Of a DNA stretch of 64,000 nucleotides, positions 18,457-29,321 are shown piece by piece. Within the stretch, counting starts at the first letter, position 1. Every line of letters begins with the position of its first letter. The stretch is from Rhodovulum robiginosum (GTDB taxonomy: Bacteria > Pseudomonadota > Alphaproteobacteria > Rhodobacterales > Rhodobacteraceae): contig NZ_RWGU01000049.1 in the NCBI RefSeq assembly GCF_003944755.1, positions 280,571 to 344,570 on the forward strand, in the 5' to 3' direction. The notes under the pieces are model-generated. The model searched no databases and was not told the origin of the DNA. It saw only the letters and a program-made list of their open reading frames with translations. Made by a program: the position numbers and the translations under genes.

Positions 18457-19149
18457 TCAGTTTCCTTTCGACGTGTCCGCCCCGGGCGCTGCCTGCGTGG
18501 CCGAGGCGATGTAGACCATCGCGAGGATGGCAAAGATATAGGCCTGGATCACCCCCGTCAGCAGACCCAGAAGCTGCATCAGCACGGGGAAGAAGAACGG
18601 CGCGATCGAGATCAGGATACCCGCGATCACGGTGCCGCTCATCACGTTGCCGTAAAGCCGGATCGCCAGCGCGATGGTGCGCGAAATTTCCCCGATCACG
18701 TTGAACGGCACCATCAGCGGGGACGGGCGGGCATAGCTTCCCAGGTAGCCCAGCACGCCGCGCTCGGCCAGCCCGAAGAGCGGCACGGCGATCAGCACGC
18801 ACAGCGCCAGCGCCGTCGTGGTCGACAGTGACCCGGTGGGCGGGCGAAAACCGGGCACGACGGCCAGCACGTTGCAGACCGCGATGAACAGGAAGATCGT
18901 GCCGACAAAGGGCAGGTACCGGCCCGACTCCTGCCCGCTGACCTGGCGGATCTGGTCGCTGATCGTCTCGACGACGGCCTCCCAGAAATTCTGGGCGCGC
19001 GTCAGTTCGCCGCTGGCCGACAGCCGCAGGCGGACCAGCAGCCCCGCGAGGGTAAGCAACGCCATCACGCCCCAGGTGAAAACGATGGTGGCGTTGATCG
19101 GCACGGGGCCGATATGGAACATGATCCAGGCGTCGGGGCTGATCTCCAT
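18457..19149 (-). CDS. atpB: N-ATPase F0 subunit a
   Basis: A 230-residue membrane protein, the stator channel subunit. It has about five to six hydrophobic helices; the essential Arg is in IALAIRLYGNVMSG near residue 160. The N-terminus (MEISPDAWIMFHIGPVPINATIVFTW) and the FWEAVVETISDQI block are typical of the alternate enzyme. Spacing to atpE is one base and to atpR three bases, so it sits inside a tightly packed transcription unit. Confidence 0.92.
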   Translation of the reverse strand: MEISPDAWIMFHIGPVPINATIVFTWGVMALLTLAGLLVRLRLSASGELTRAQNFWEAVVETISDQIRQVSGQESGRYLPFVGTIFLFIAVCNVLAVVPGFRPPTGSLSTTTALALCVLIAVPLFGLAERGVLGYLGSYARPSPLMVPFNVIGEISRTIALAIRLYGNVMSGTVIAGILISIAPFFFPVLMQLLGLLTGVIQAYIFAILAMVYIASATQAAPGADTSKGN

Positions 19150-19152
19150 GGG

Positions 19153-19443
19153 TTATTCCTTTCGCGCCGTTCCCCGCAGCACCGCCTGCCGCAGAAGGGT
19201 GAACCCGAAGACCCCCGCCAGCAGGTGCGGCGCGCCCGCCCCGGCCCGGAGCGCCAGCGCCAGCGCCCCCAGCACCAGCGCCATCCGAGCGGCGTATCCC
19301 AGCACCAGCCGCCCGGCGCCGCCCTCGGCGCCGGTCAGCCCGCGCGCCGCGCGCCACACGAGCCATAGGTAAAGCGCGCCGAACGCCGCCCCCAACGCGA
19401 GGGAAAGCGCCAGCGCCGCAACAAGGCCCCATCCTTCAGTCAT
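19153..19443 (-). CDS. atpR: N-ATPase accessory membrane protein AtpR
   Basis: A 96-residue hydrophobic protein with three membrane helices (about residues 6-27, 45-66 and 70-90), the second containing the polar YAARMALVLG stretch. AtpR is specific to N-ATPase operons and has been proposed to help assemble the c ring; its exact role is unsettled. The start at 19443 overlaps the end of atpQ by 8 bp. The call depends strongly on position between atpQ and atpB. Confidence 0.85.
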   Translation of the reverse strand: MTEGWGLVAALALSLALGAAFGALYLWLVWRAARGLTGAEGGAGRLVLGYAARMALVLGALALALRAGAGAPHLLAGVFGFTLLRQAVLRGTARKE

Positions 19444-19725
19444 CGCCGCGGCTCTCCTTGCTGACCCACCACCAGGCGTTGAGGCATCCCAGCGCGACCC
19501 CGCCCAGCAGCAGCGCGAGGGTCCAGGAAAATCCCGCCGGCGCGACGCGGTCCAGCCAGACGCCCAGCGCAATGCCCAGAAGCGTCGGCACCGCCACGGC
19601 CCAGCCCACCAGCCCGAACATGCCCAGGCCGAACCACACCCCGCGCCCCTCGCCGCGCTTTTCGGCGGCCTCTTTTCGCGCGGCCTTGCGCGCGATGGCC
19701 GCGGCCTTGTCCCCGTTTTGGTCGC

Positions 19726-19729
<4 letters not shown>
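19436..19729 (-). CDS. atpQ: N-ATPase accessory protein AtpQ (AtpI/AtpZ-like)
   Basis: A 97-residue protein with a charged N-terminus (about residues 1-35, Lys/Arg/Glu-rich) and two membrane helices: VWFGLGMFGLVGWAVAVPTLLG and FSWTLALLLGGVALGCLNAWWWV. It resembles the AtpI/AtpZ family found next to F-type ATPases and corresponds to AtpQ in the N-ATPase gene order. The start (ATG at 19729) overlaps the atpC stop by four bases. Confidence 0.85.
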
Positions 19730-21593
<1,864 letters not shown>

Positions 21594-21651
21594 TCATTTC
21601 CGCGGCCGCGAGCGGGTACGGCCTTGCGCCGCGCCGGCCGGGCCGGCGGCC

Positions 21652-22233
21652 TCAGCGCGCCTCCGGGTCGTATTTCAGCGCCCCGACGGGGCGCACCGTG
21701 CTGGCCTGCGGACCGATCTCGCTTTCCTCGCTCTGGACCACGAGATCTACCGTGTCGCGCGGCGCGAGGTCCTCGAAACGCCCGTCGACCACGCTGTTGC
21801 GGTGGAAATAGACCAGCCGGCCGTCATTCGCGGCGATGCGTCCGAAGCCCTCGTCATGGCGGATCTCGACGATCCGGCCCTGCAGCGGCCCATCGTGAAC
21901 CTTCACGTCGCCGCCGGCCTTGTCCTTCCAGCGCTTCACCTCTCGTTCCATCGCGGCGAAGGCATGGCGCACCGCCACCGGCAGATGTTGGTGCGCGGCG
22001 GCGTCGTTCTGGCGATGGTGCACCACCAATTCGTCTCCGGGCACCCGCACCTCGACGGTGATCTCGTAGAGGTTGCCCTGTCGCTGGCTGCGGTGCGGCG
22101 CGCGGATGTAGACATGGCAACTGGTGATCCGGTCGAAAAGGGTTTCCAGGTGATCGACCTTTTCTTGAACCAGCGCCTTGATCGAATCGCTCGTGTCGAT
22201 GCCGGTGAATGACAGCTCCAGCGGGACTTGCAT
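21652..22233 (-). CDS. HPF/RaiA-like ribosome-associated protein fused to a cold-shock domain
   Basis: A 193-residue two-domain protein. Residues 1-100 match the HPF/RaiA (S30AE) fold that binds the decoding region of ribosomes (LELSFTGIDTSDSIKALVQEKVDHLE onward). Residues about 115-175 form a cold-shock OB fold: LQGRIVEIRHDEGFGRI and VYFHRNSVVDG carry the RNP-like aromatic surface. A cold-shock domain replaces the dimerisation tail of long HPF. Start is supported by AGGAGAAGG 6 bases upstream. It lies between the PEBP gene and atpD on the same strand, suggesting a stress or energy-limitation programme shared with the N-ATPase. Confidence 0.87.
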   Translation of the reverse strand: MQVPLELSFTGIDTSDSIKALVQEKVDHLETLFDRITSCHVYIRAPHRSQRQGNLYEITVEVRVPGDELVVHHRQNDAAAHQHLPVAVRHAFAAMEREVKRWKDKAGGDVKVHDGPLQGRIVEIRHDEGFGRIAANDGRLVYFHRNSVVDGRFEDLAPRDTVDLVVQSEESEIGPQASTVRPVGALKYDPEAR

Positions 22234-22276
22234 GGTCCTTCTCCTCTTTTTGTCTTTTCGCGCGTCTGCGGCGCGG

Positions 22277-22741
22277 TCAGGTGCGGCCGTAAAGCCCCAC
22301 GATCTCGGTAAACTCGATCACGTTCGGCGCGGCCAGCCGGATGACCTCCGGGCAGGTGGCCCCGGGTGCGGCCGAGACGATATGCTCGCTCAGGGCGCTG
22401 AGCCGGAAATGGTAGGAATGCGGGGCGTCGCCCTTGGGCGGGCAGGGGCCGGCGTAGCCCGGCTTACCAAAATCGTTCAGCGCCTGGCGAAACCCCGGCT
22501 CCAGCGTTTCGGGGCCGAAGCCGGCGTGCAGGAATTGCCAGCCCGGTGGGATCGCGTAGGCCGCCCAGTGGTGGAACACGCCGCCCGGCGCGTCGGGGTC
22601 GGTGCAGACCACCAGCAACTCGCGCGTGCCCTCGGGCACGCCGGTCCAGCGCAAAGCGGGTGAAACGTTCTGACCGTCGCAGGTGAAACGACCCGGGATC
22701 GTCTCACCGGGGTTGAAGTCGGGACTTGTGAGCATGAGCAT
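22277..22741 (-). CDS. YbhB/YbcL-type phosphatidylethanolamine-binding-like protein
   Basis: A 154-residue member of the bacterial PEBP (Raf-kinase-inhibitor-like) family. The ligand-pocket motif CTDPDAPGGVFHHWAAY and the second block GDAPHSYHFRLSAL are present. The start at 22741 is preferred to an ATG 9 codons upstream because GGGAGGT stands five bases before it. The family has no firmly known bacterial function; homologues often travel with stress and N-ATPase genes. It is the first gene downstream of the FNR-type site and 43 bp ahead of the HPF-like gene. Confidence 0.87.
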   Translation of the reverse strand: MLMLTSPDFNPGETIPGRFTCDGQNVSPALRWTGVPEGTRELLVVCTDPDAPGGVFHHWAAYAIPPGWQFLHAGFGPETLEPGFRQALNDFGKPGYAGPCPPKGDAPHSYHFRLSALSEHIVSAAPGATCPEVIRLAAPNVIEFTEIVGLYGRT

Positions 22742-22800
22742 GTTTGACCTCCCGCTCAGACAGCTCACTTGCAGTGGACATGCTGGCCGCCGCCGCGTCG

Positions 22801-22814
22801 TTGACGTGAATCAA
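22801..22814. promoter_or_regulatory. FNR/FnrL-type binding site TTGAC-N4-ATCAA
   Basis: TTGACGTGAATCAA matches the FNR/Anr/FnrL consensus (TTGAT-N4-ATCAA) in 9 of the 10 defined bases. Its centre is 66 bp upstream of the PEBP start codon, in the 89-bp gap between the P-type ATPase gene and the PEBP gene. At that distance it could activate transcription of the PEBP-HPF-atpDCQRBEFAG series under low oxygen. Matching -10 and -35 elements are not clear by eye. Confidence 0.55.
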
Positions 22815-22830
22815 TCCGGCGTGCATGTTC

Positions 22831-25506
22831 TCACCGCTTCGTCCAGGCAAGAAAGACCTGGCCCATGACAAGGGGCAGGAAACTCATGCCGATTGCCACG
22901 CCCAGTCCGGCGCCGCCCGGCGCCGGCAGCGACAGCAGGGCCGACAGGCCCGGCAAGACCAGCGCAAGCGCGATCAGGCCCAGGCAAAACGCCAGCGCGC
23001 CCCAGACATAGGCGTTGGCCGTGACGTCGTTCCGGATCGGATCGGCCGCTGGGCTGCGCATGTTGAAGACGTTCCAAAGCTGCGCCAGCCCGAGCGTCAG
23101 AAAGGCCACCGTCACGGCCCGCCCTGCATCGAGGCCGAGGCCGAACAGCGCGATGCCGAAGGCGCCCAGCGTCGCCAGCGTGATCGCCACGCCAAGTACC
23201 CCGATCAGCACCCAGCGCGGGCGGTCGACAATCTGCTCTTCCGGGTCACGCGGCGGTGCGCGCATGATCTTTCCGTCGCCGCGGCCCAGTCCCAGGGCAA
23301 AGGCCGGGAACACGTCGGTGACAAGGTTCAGGAAGAGGATCTGAAGCGGCAGGAGCGGCGCGGGCAAGCCGGCGCCCACCGCCAGCGCGACCACCAGGAC
23401 CTCGCTGAGGTTGCACGACATCAGGTAGACCACGAAGGCCCGGATATTGCCGAAGATCACCCGGCCCTGGCGCATCGCCACGATGATCGTGCCGAAGGCG
23501 TCGTCCTTCAGCACCATGTCGGCGGCCTCGCGCGCGACCTGCGTGCCGCGCTGGCCCATGGCGATGCCGATATCGGCCTTTTTCAGGGCGGGCGCGTCGT
23601 TCACGCCGTCCCCGGTCATCGCCACAACGTGGCCCGCGTCCTGGTAGATCCTGACCAGCGACAGCTTGGTCTCGGGGTCGACGCGGGCGAAAACGTCGGC
23701 AGCGAGGATGCGGTCGCGGGTCGCGTCGTCCGGCGCCGCGGGGTCGAGGCCGCGCAGCTCTCGCCCCTCGATCACCCTCAGCGCCCCGTCGCCCAGCCCG
23801 GCATGGCGTGCGATGGTTTGCGCCGTGTCGGCGTGGTCGCCGGTCAGCATGATCACCCGGACCCCGGCGGACCGGCAGGCGTCGATGGCCTCGCGCACCG
23901 TGCCGCGAAGCGGGTCGAGCAGGCAGACGAGGCCGACAAGCGTCAGGCCGTCATAGGGGTCGTCCTCGTCGCCCGGTGCCCGTTTGAATGCCAGCGCCAG
24001 CAGCCGCAACCCCTCTTTTGCAGCCCCGGCATTGCGGGCCGCCCAGTCGGCCCGTCCCGCATCGCCCAGCGGGCGTGGACCCTCGGGGCCGAGTTCGGTC
24101 CGGCAAAGCGGGATCACGGATTCGGGCGCGCCCTTCACGGCATAGACGTGATCCTCGCCGGCGGCGTGGACCGTCGCCATCATCTGGCGGTCGGGGTCGA
24201 AGGCATGCTCGCGCACCTCGGCACAACGTTCGAGCAGCCGCGCGCGCGACATCCCGGCGTCGTCGGCGGCGGACAGCAGTGCAACCTCCATCGGGTCGCC
24301 GGCCGGCGCTGCCTGGGGCCCGTCGCCGAGGGCCGCGTTGTTGCACAGCGCCCCGATCCGCAGCGCCCAGGCCAGGCGCGCGTCGGAGTCCGGCGTCGGG
24401 GCGGTGCCATCGGCGGTAAACCGCAGCCTGCCGTCGTCGCGCGTGGCCTCGACATCCGCCCCGGCCAGCAGGTAGCGCACCGCTGTCATGCGGTTCTCGG
24501 TCAGGGTGCCGGTCTTGTCGGTGAGGATCAGCGTCGTCGCCCCCAGCGTCTCGACCGAGGACAGCCGGGTGATCAATGCGTTGCGCCGCGCCATGCGCCA
24601 CATGCCGCGCGCCAGGCTCAGCGTCGCCACGACCGGCAGGCCCTCTGGCACCGCCGCCACCGCCAGCGCGACGCCGGTCTGGAACATGTCGGCCCAATCG
24701 TGGCCGCGCAGCACGCCCAGCGCCATGGTCGCCGCCGCCAGCGCAAGCGTCAGCCAGACCAGCCTGTGGCCCAGCCGGTCGAGCCGGCGTTCCAGCGGCG
24801 CGGCCGCGCCCTCGGCGCTTTGTGCGAGGTCGCTGATCCGGCCCAGTTCGCTGTCCATGCCGGTGGCCACGACGACGCCCTCGCCCGCGCCCCGGGTGAT
24901 CGCGGTGCCCTTGTAGGCCATCGCCGGGCGGTCGCCGAGCGCAGCATCCGCGGGACCGGGCGCGCAGCCCTTGGGCACCGGCGCGGACTCGCCGGTGAGA
25001 ACCGACTCGTCGCAGTGCAGATTCGAGGCTTGCGTGAGCCGCAGATCGACGGTCACCACATCGCCCGCCTCCAGCACCACGATGTCGCCCGGCACCAACT
25101 CGCGGGCGTCGACCATCCGCTCGGCGTCGCCGCGGCGCACGCGGGTGCGCACCTCGGCGATCTTCAACAGCGCTTCCATCGAGCGCGCGGCGCGCAACTC
25201 GGTGGAAAAACCGATCGCGCCGTTGATCAGAAGGACGACGACGATGGCCAGCCCCTCGACCGTATCCCCGAGGAAAAACGACATCGCGGCCGCCGCGGCC
25301 AACAGCCAGACGATGAAGCTCTCGAACTGGTGCAGCAGGATCGTGAGCAGACCCTTCTTGCGCTGCTGCCGCAGCTTGTTCGGGCCGAGCTTGCGCAGAC
25401 GGGCAGCCGCCTCGGCCTGGGCGAGCCCCGATCGCAGGTCCGTCCGAAGCGTTGCGGCGACCTTGTCGATCTCATGTGCATGGGCGTCCGCGATGAGCCT
25501 GGCCAC
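22831..25506 (-). CDS. P-type cation ATPase, SERCA-like (P2A, probably Ca2+)
   Basis: An 891-residue P2-type pump. The actuator motif HCDESVLTGES, phosphorylation motif DKTGTLT and hinge MTGDGVNDAPAL are intact. Candidate ion ligands match Ca2+ ATPases: PEGLP in M4, the SCNLSEV segment in M5 (Asn and Glu) and NLVTD in M6 (Asn, Thr, Asp). An N-terminal cation-ATPase domain is present and no metal-binding N-terminal domain is seen. The start is a GTG at 25506. It ends 17 bp before the FNR-type site and is transcribed in the same direction as the N-ATPase genes. Ca2+ is the best guess; Na+ or Mn2+ cannot be excluded. Confidence 0.9.
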   Translation of the reverse strand: MARLIADAHAHEIDKVAATLRTDLRSGLAQAEAAARLRKLGPNKLRQQRKKGLLTILLHQFESFIVWLLAAAAAMSFFLGDTVEGLAIVVVLLINGAIGFSTELRAARSMEALLKIAEVRTRVRRGDAERMVDARELVPGDIVVLEAGDVVTVDLRLTQASNLHCDESVLTGESAPVPKGCAPGPADAALGDRPAMAYKGTAITRGAGEGVVVATGMDSELGRISDLAQSAEGAAAPLERRLDRLGHRLVWLTLALAAATMALGVLRGHDWADMFQTGVALAVAAVPEGLPVVATLSLARGMWRMARRNALITRLSSVETLGATTLILTDKTGTLTENRMTAVRYLLAGADVEATRDDGRLRFTADGTAPTPDSDARLAWALRIGALCNNAALGDGPQAAPAGDPMEVALLSAADDAGMSRARLLERCAEVREHAFDPDRQMMATVHAAGEDHVYAVKGAPESVIPLCRTELGPEGPRPLGDAGRADWAARNAGAAKEGLRLLALAFKRAPGDEDDPYDGLTLVGLVCLLDPLRGTVREAIDACRSAGVRVIMLTGDHADTAQTIARHAGLGDGALRVIEGRELRGLDPAAPDDATRDRILAADVFARVDPETKLSLVRIYQDAGHVVAMTGDGVNDAPALKKADIGIAMGQRGTQVAREAADMVLKDDAFGTIIVAMRQGRVIFGNIRAFVVYLMSCNLSEVLVVALAVGAGLPAPLLPLQILFLNLVTDVFPAFALGLGRGDGKIMRAPPRDPEEQIVDRPRWVLIGVLGVAITLATLGAFGIALFGLGLDAGRAVTVAFLTLGLAQLWNVFNMRSPAADPIRNDVTANAYVWGALAFCLGLIALALVLPGLSALLSLPAPGGAGLGVAIGMSFLPLVMGQVFLAWTKR

Positions 25507-25792
25507 GTGTTCCCCTATCGGTCCCGGCGTGCGGTGGCGCCCCCACGCACTGTACTCGCGCCGGCCATGCCGCGCGCCCTAATCGGAATCGAGCCGCGAC
25601 CGGATGCGCCCGGACTGCCGGAGAGGTACTCGAAGACGACCGGTTTAGCCAAGGCGCGCCGCGTCATTCGGAAGCAAGTTTCGTCGTTCCCACATCCATC
25701 GAGACGCGCGTCGGCGGTGCCGCGGATCACGTCCGGCATGCCGCAGTCCGCGCGCGGCGCCTGCAGTTTTCGACATCTTATAAGTGAAAAAA
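25507..25792. other. Intergenic region between P-type ATPase and tRNA-Gln
   Basis: No gene is recognised in these 286 bases. A short T-run on the minus strand directly after the tRNA CCA end (25786-25792) can terminate the tRNA transcript. The remainder is GC-rich and without clear repeats; no integrase remnant or copy of the tRNA 3' end was found by eye. Confidence 0.5.
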
Positions 25793-25867
25793 TGGCTGGG
25801 GTGGTAGGATTCGAACCTACGATACACGGTACCAAAAACCGCTGCCTTACCACTTGGCTACACCCCA
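25793..25867 (-). tRNA. tRNA-Gln (anticodon TTG)
   Basis: A 75-nt cloverleaf including an encoded CCA. The acceptor stem TGGGGTG pairs with CACCCCA, followed by discriminator G and CCA. The anticodon arm GCGGT-TTTTGGT-ACCGT places TTG at positions 34-36. The T arm is GTAGG-TTCGAAT-CCTAC. The 3' end faces the P-ATPase/N-ATPase block. Confidence 0.95.
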
Positions 25868-25920
25868 ACGGTGGCGAGCTAAATACGCTGACGGGCGCGG
25901 CGCTTCAAGACCGAAATGGC

Positions 25921-25948
25921 AAAAAAAGGCGTGCCGCGGGGGCGCCTT
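25921..25948 (-). terminator. Intrinsic terminator of the kps-kdsA unit
   Basis: On the minus strand AAGGCG and CGCCTT form a stem around a GC-rich loop, followed by a run of seven T. It lies one base after the kdsA stop. Confidence 0.65.
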
Positions 25949-25949
25949 G

Positions 25950-26783
25950 TCACAGCCGGATCGGGTCGGTCTTGGCGAGCCGGTCGAAGGCCATGAGCGA
26001 GGCCACGAGGGCGGGCATCCGGTCGAGCGGCACCATGTTGGGCCCGTCCGAGGGGGCGGTGTCCGGCGCTTCGTGGGTTTCGATGAAGACCGCGGCGATG
26101 CCGAGGCTGACCGCGGCGCGCGCCATCACCGGGGCGAATTCGCGCTGGCCGCCGCTGGCGCCGCCCTGGCCGCCGGGCTGCTGCACCGAATGGGTGGCGT
26201 CCATCACCACCGGCCAGCCGGTCTGCATCATCCGGGGCAGGGCGCGCATGTCGGCCACAAGGGTGTTGTAGCCGAACGAGGTGCCGCGCTCGGTCAGCAG
26301 GATCCGGGCATTGCCGGTCGTTTCCAGCTTGGCTACCACGTTGTCCATGTCCCACGGCGCGAGGAACTGGCCCTTCTTCACGTTCACCGCGGCCTTGGTG
26401 GCGCCTGCGGCCAGCAACAGGTCGGTCTGTCGGCACAGGAAGGCGGGGATCTGCAGGATATCGGCCACTTCGGCCACGGGCGCGCATTGGGCGGCCTCGT
26501 GGATGTCGGTCAGTACCGGCACGCCAAGCTCGGATTTCACCCTGTCCAGCATCTCCAGCCCGGCGGCCATGCCGACCCCGCGCTTGCCCGAGAGCGAGGT
26601 GCGGTTGGCCTTGTCGAAGCTGGCCTTGAAGACATAGCCGGCGCCGGCCGCGTCGCAGGCGGATTTCATCGCGCGCGCGATGGTCAGCGCGTGCTCTGCG
26701 CTTTCCAGCTGGCAGGGCCCGGCGATGACGGTGAGCGGGCGATCGTTGCCGACGGTCAGCCCGCCGATGGGTACGTCTTTCAT
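25950..26783 (-). CDS. kdsA: 3-deoxy-8-phosphooctulonate synthase (Kdo-8-P synthase)
   Basis: A 277-residue class I aldolase condensing phosphoenolpyruvate with arabinose 5-phosphate to Kdo 8-phosphate in the cytosol. Family blocks are clear: [10 protein letters not shown] near the N-terminus, [57 protein letters not shown], and [13 protein letters not shown]. Kdo feeds both lipopolysaccharide inner core and the Kdo linker of group 2-type capsules. It starts 1 base after the kpsE stop, so here it is likely co-transcribed with the capsule exporter genes. Confidence 0.95.
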   Translation of the reverse strand: MKDVPIGGLTVGNDRPLTVIAGPCQLESAEHALTIARAMKSACDAAGAGYVFKASFDKANRTSLSGKRGVGMAAGLEMLDRVKSELGVPVLTDIHEAAQCAPVAEVADILQIPAFLCRQTDLLLAAGATKAAVNVKKGQFLAPWDMDNVVAKLETTGNARILLTERGTSFGYNTLVADMRALPRMMQTGWPVVMDATHSVQQPGGQGGASGGQREFAPVMARAAVSLGIAAVFIETHEAPDTAPSDGPNMVPLDRMPALVASLMAFDRLAKTDPIRL

Positions 26784-26784
26784 G

Positions 26785-28476
26785 TCAGGCAGAGACCTGT
26801 TCGCGCAGGATGGAGGCAGTCAGCGACACCATCAGGTATATCCCGCCGAAGATCAGGAAGGCCAGTGCCGTATTCTCGAACGCGCGCGGATAGGTGGGAT
26901 CGTCCGGGGCCACCGGCGTGACGCCGAGCGAGAGGTAGCGCACCTGGCGGTTGGCCTCGATCCGCGCGGTTTCGAGCTGTTGCAGCGCCTGTTGCAGCAA
27001 GAGCTGCCGATTGGCAAGATCGGCCTCGGCGATCCTGAGTTCGGCCGAGACGCGCGCCAGCGACTCGCCGCCCGTGCCGCTTTCGGTCATCGAGGAGCGC
27101 AGCTCGGATACCAGCGCCTCAAGCCGGCGGATATCGCCCTGCACACCGGCCACGCGGGCCTGGTTGGGCCGCGTGTTGTCGAGCAACTGCTGGAGTTGCA
27201 GCCGCTTTTCGCGCAGCTGGGTTTCGAAGGTGGAAATCTGGCCCATCAGCGCGCTGGTTTCCGTGGCGGGGTCCAGCACGCCGAGCCTTTCCTGAAGGTC
27301 GAGCACGCGCCGCTGCGCGTCTTCGACCTTTTGTTCGGACTCGCGGAAGCTCTCGCGCGCCCCGGCCATCTGGTCTTCGCGCAGGCGCTGGGTCAACCCG
27401 TCGACCCGCTGCTCGGCGTAAGAGATCAGCGCATTGGAAAACGCCTGGCTGGTCTCGGGGTCGGCGGCCACAACCTCCATTTTCAGAATGCCCTCAGTCG
27501 GATCGTAGCCGATCTTCACGTTGCGCTGGTACACCTTGTAGGCGGTTTCGCTGCTGGCGTCGGCGGGCAGGCGTTGGATCGGGTCGATGAATTCCTGCGT
27601 GAAATGGCCCTTGAAACCGAGATCGGCGTTGAGCCTCTGCATCGCGTCGCGCGATTGCAGATAGCTTTGCACCGCGATCGAGTCCTGCTGCACGGCCAGC
27701 CCGGTGCCGGCGAACATGCCGCCGAGGCCGCCGGCCGAGGGGGCGTCGGCCTGCTGGATGACGAATTCCGACTTGGTGGCGTACATCGGCGTGGCCATGG
27801 AGAAATAGTAGTAACCCGCCAGGATCGTGGGCAGCGCCACGAAGGCGAACAGGCGCAGCGTCAGCATCGCCATGGCGCGGCGCCGGCGGCGGGCGAGGTC
27901 TTTCTGGATGCGGCGGATCTCGGTTAGGCGGGTGGCTTCGCCCTGCACCTCGGTCGAGGGCAGGTTGACGGGGCGCGTCGCGGGCAGGGTGCGGGGCAGT
28001 TGCGGCTGTTGCGGCCGGTCCTGCGGGCCCTCGCCGACGACGAGTTCGAGCATCTGCGAATGCTGGAACGGGTCCACCCCCTGGCGGCGCAAGAGGCGCA
28101 CCGCGTCGTAGTCCGAGGTGGGGGCAAGCCCGTGCTTGTGCGCGATGCGGCGGGCCATGCGCAACTGGCGGCCTGTCAGCCCCTCCTTGCGGATCGCGTC
28201 GATCGCCTCGTCGGTGCGCAGGTCGGTTTGCTGCGCGACCGCGGTTGCGGCGGTGCCGGGCGCGGTGGGCTCGGGCGCAGCGGTGCCGGGCCCAGCGGTG
28301 CCGCGCGCGGCGGTTTGGGGTGCGGCGGGTTCGGGTGCGGCAGCCGCGTTGGCCGGCGCGGCCGCGGCGATCCGGGGCGCCTCGACCTTGGGCGGCAGCG
28401 CGGCGCGCGACCGGCCCTGGCTCAACGCGGCGCTGCGGCGGATGCGGAATTTCTTGGCCTTAGGCTTGGTAGTCAT
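26785..28476 (-). CDS. kpsE: KpsE/Wzc-like capsule polysaccharide export protein with long N-terminal extension
   Basis: A 563-residue inner-membrane periplasmic-adaptor protein of the PCP/KpsE type. Residues 1-90 are a basic then Ala/Pro-rich low-complexity segment. Residues about 90-190 hold a compact charged region with [25 protein letters not shown]. The first membrane helix is near 205-225 ([21 protein letters not shown]), periplasmic coiled coil spans about 370-520, and the second helix is near the C-terminus ([21 protein letters not shown]). Ordinary KpsE is about 380 residues, so the cytosolic extension is notable. It overlaps kpsT by 17 bp. Confidence 0.87.
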   Translation of the reverse strand: MTTKPKAKKFRIRRSAALSQGRSRAALPPKVEAPRIAAAAPANAAAAPEPAAPQTAARGTAGPGTAAPEPTAPGTAATAVAQQTDLRTDEAIDAIRKEGLTGRQLRMARRIAHKHGLAPTSDYDAVRLLRRQGVDPFQHSQMLELVVGEGPQDRPQQPQLPRTLPATRPVNLPSTEVQGEATRLTEIRRIQKDLARRRRRAMAMLTLRLFAFVALPTILAGYYYFSMATPMYATKSEFVIQQADAPSAGGLGGMFAGTGLAVQQDSIAVQSYLQSRDAMQRLNADLGFKGHFTQEFIDPIQRLPADASSETAYKVYQRNVKIGYDPTEGILKMEVVAADPETSQAFSNALISYAEQRVDGLTQRLREDQMAGARESFRESEQKVEDAQRRVLDLQERLGVLDPATETSALMGQISTFETQLREKRLQLQQLLDNTRPNQARVAGVQGDIRRLEALVSELRSSMTESGTGGESLARVSAELRIAEADLANRQLLLQQALQQLETARIEANRQVRYLSLGVTPVAPDDPTYPRAFENTALAFLIFGGIYLMVSLTASILREQVSA

Positions 28477-29113
28477 AGAGCCGCTTCGCCTCTTCCAAAG
28501 TGTCGAACATGAAAATCTGTCCATCGCGCAGCACTGCGGCCGAGCGACAGAATTTTTCCAGCGTGGCCGCCTGGTGCGAAACGACCACCACCGTGGTCGT
28601 CTCCAGCCGCTCGCGCAGGATCGCGCCGGCCTTGCGGTTGAATTCCACGTCGGTGGTGGCCGGCATCCCCTCGTCGATCAGGTAGATGTCGAAATCGAGC
28701 GCCAGCATCAGCGCAAAGGTAAAGCGCGCGCGCATGCCTGTCGAATAGGTCCCGACCGGCATGTCGAAATACTCCTCGATCCCGCACAGCCAGCGCGCGA
28801 ACGCTTCGACGTAATCGGGGTCGAGCCCGTAGAGGCGCGCGATGTAGCGGGCGTTTTCGGTGCCGGTGTGGCGGTTGACCACGCCCCCCATGAAGCCCAG
28901 CGGGAACGAGATGCGGCAGGTGCGGGTGATCTCGCCCTCGTCGGGTTTTTCCAGCCCCGCCATCATGTTGATCAGCGTCGTCTTGCCGGTGCCGTTGGGC
29001 GCCAGAATGCCAAGCGAATGACCGAGCTCGACGCGAAAGGACACCCTGTCGAGGATGATCTTGCGCTGCTTGCCGGTCCAGAAGGACTTACTGACTTCGC
29101 TGAACTCGAGCAT
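28460..29113 (-). CDS. kpsT: Capsule polysaccharide ABC transporter ATP-binding protein
   Basis: A 217-residue ABC ATPase of the KpsT/Wzt family powering export of lipid-linked polysaccharide. Walker A is APNGTGKTT, the signature is the weak YSTGMRARF, and Walker B is DIYLIDEGM followed by the VVVSHQAATLEKFC switch His. It is short and lacks the C-terminal carbohydrate-binding domain of Wzt, as expected for KpsT. The partner permease kpsM is not adjacent: upstream is a 208-bp gap and then nhaA. The gap (29114-29321) contains the likely promoter of kpsT-kpsE-kdsA, but no motif is firm. Confidence 0.92.
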   Translation of the reverse strand: MLEFSEVSKSFWTGKQRKIILDRVSFRVELGHSLGILAPNGTGKTTLINMMAGLEKPDEGEITRTCRISFPLGFMGGVVNRHTGTENARYIARLYGLDPDYVEAFARWLCGIEEYFDMPVGTYSTGMRARFTFALMLALDFDIYLIDEGMPATTDVEFNRKAGAILRERLETTTVVVVSHQAATLEKFCRSAAVLRDGQIFMFDTLEEAKRLYDYQA

Positions 29114-29321
29114 TCACTGGTCCCGATACTGCCGCAGGTCGCGCCCGTCCGGGATGTCGGGCGGACTTTTCGATTGTCGGCAGGCTATTCATCCATTGGG
29201 ACTATATTATGTCGCCGTCTACGGCTGATTGACAACGTTCCCGGCAACAATCGGGCCATTACATGGCGCTGTCGAAGAAGTGAGGCGAGGCTGCACCCGC
29301 CGGTGCCCGCCGATTGGCCGG

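Noticed and set aside
22825..26271. A 1148-codon plus-strand open frame
   Set aside because: Runs antisense through the P-type ATPase, the tRNA and kdsA; composition is typical of a shadow frame and it crosses a tRNA gene.
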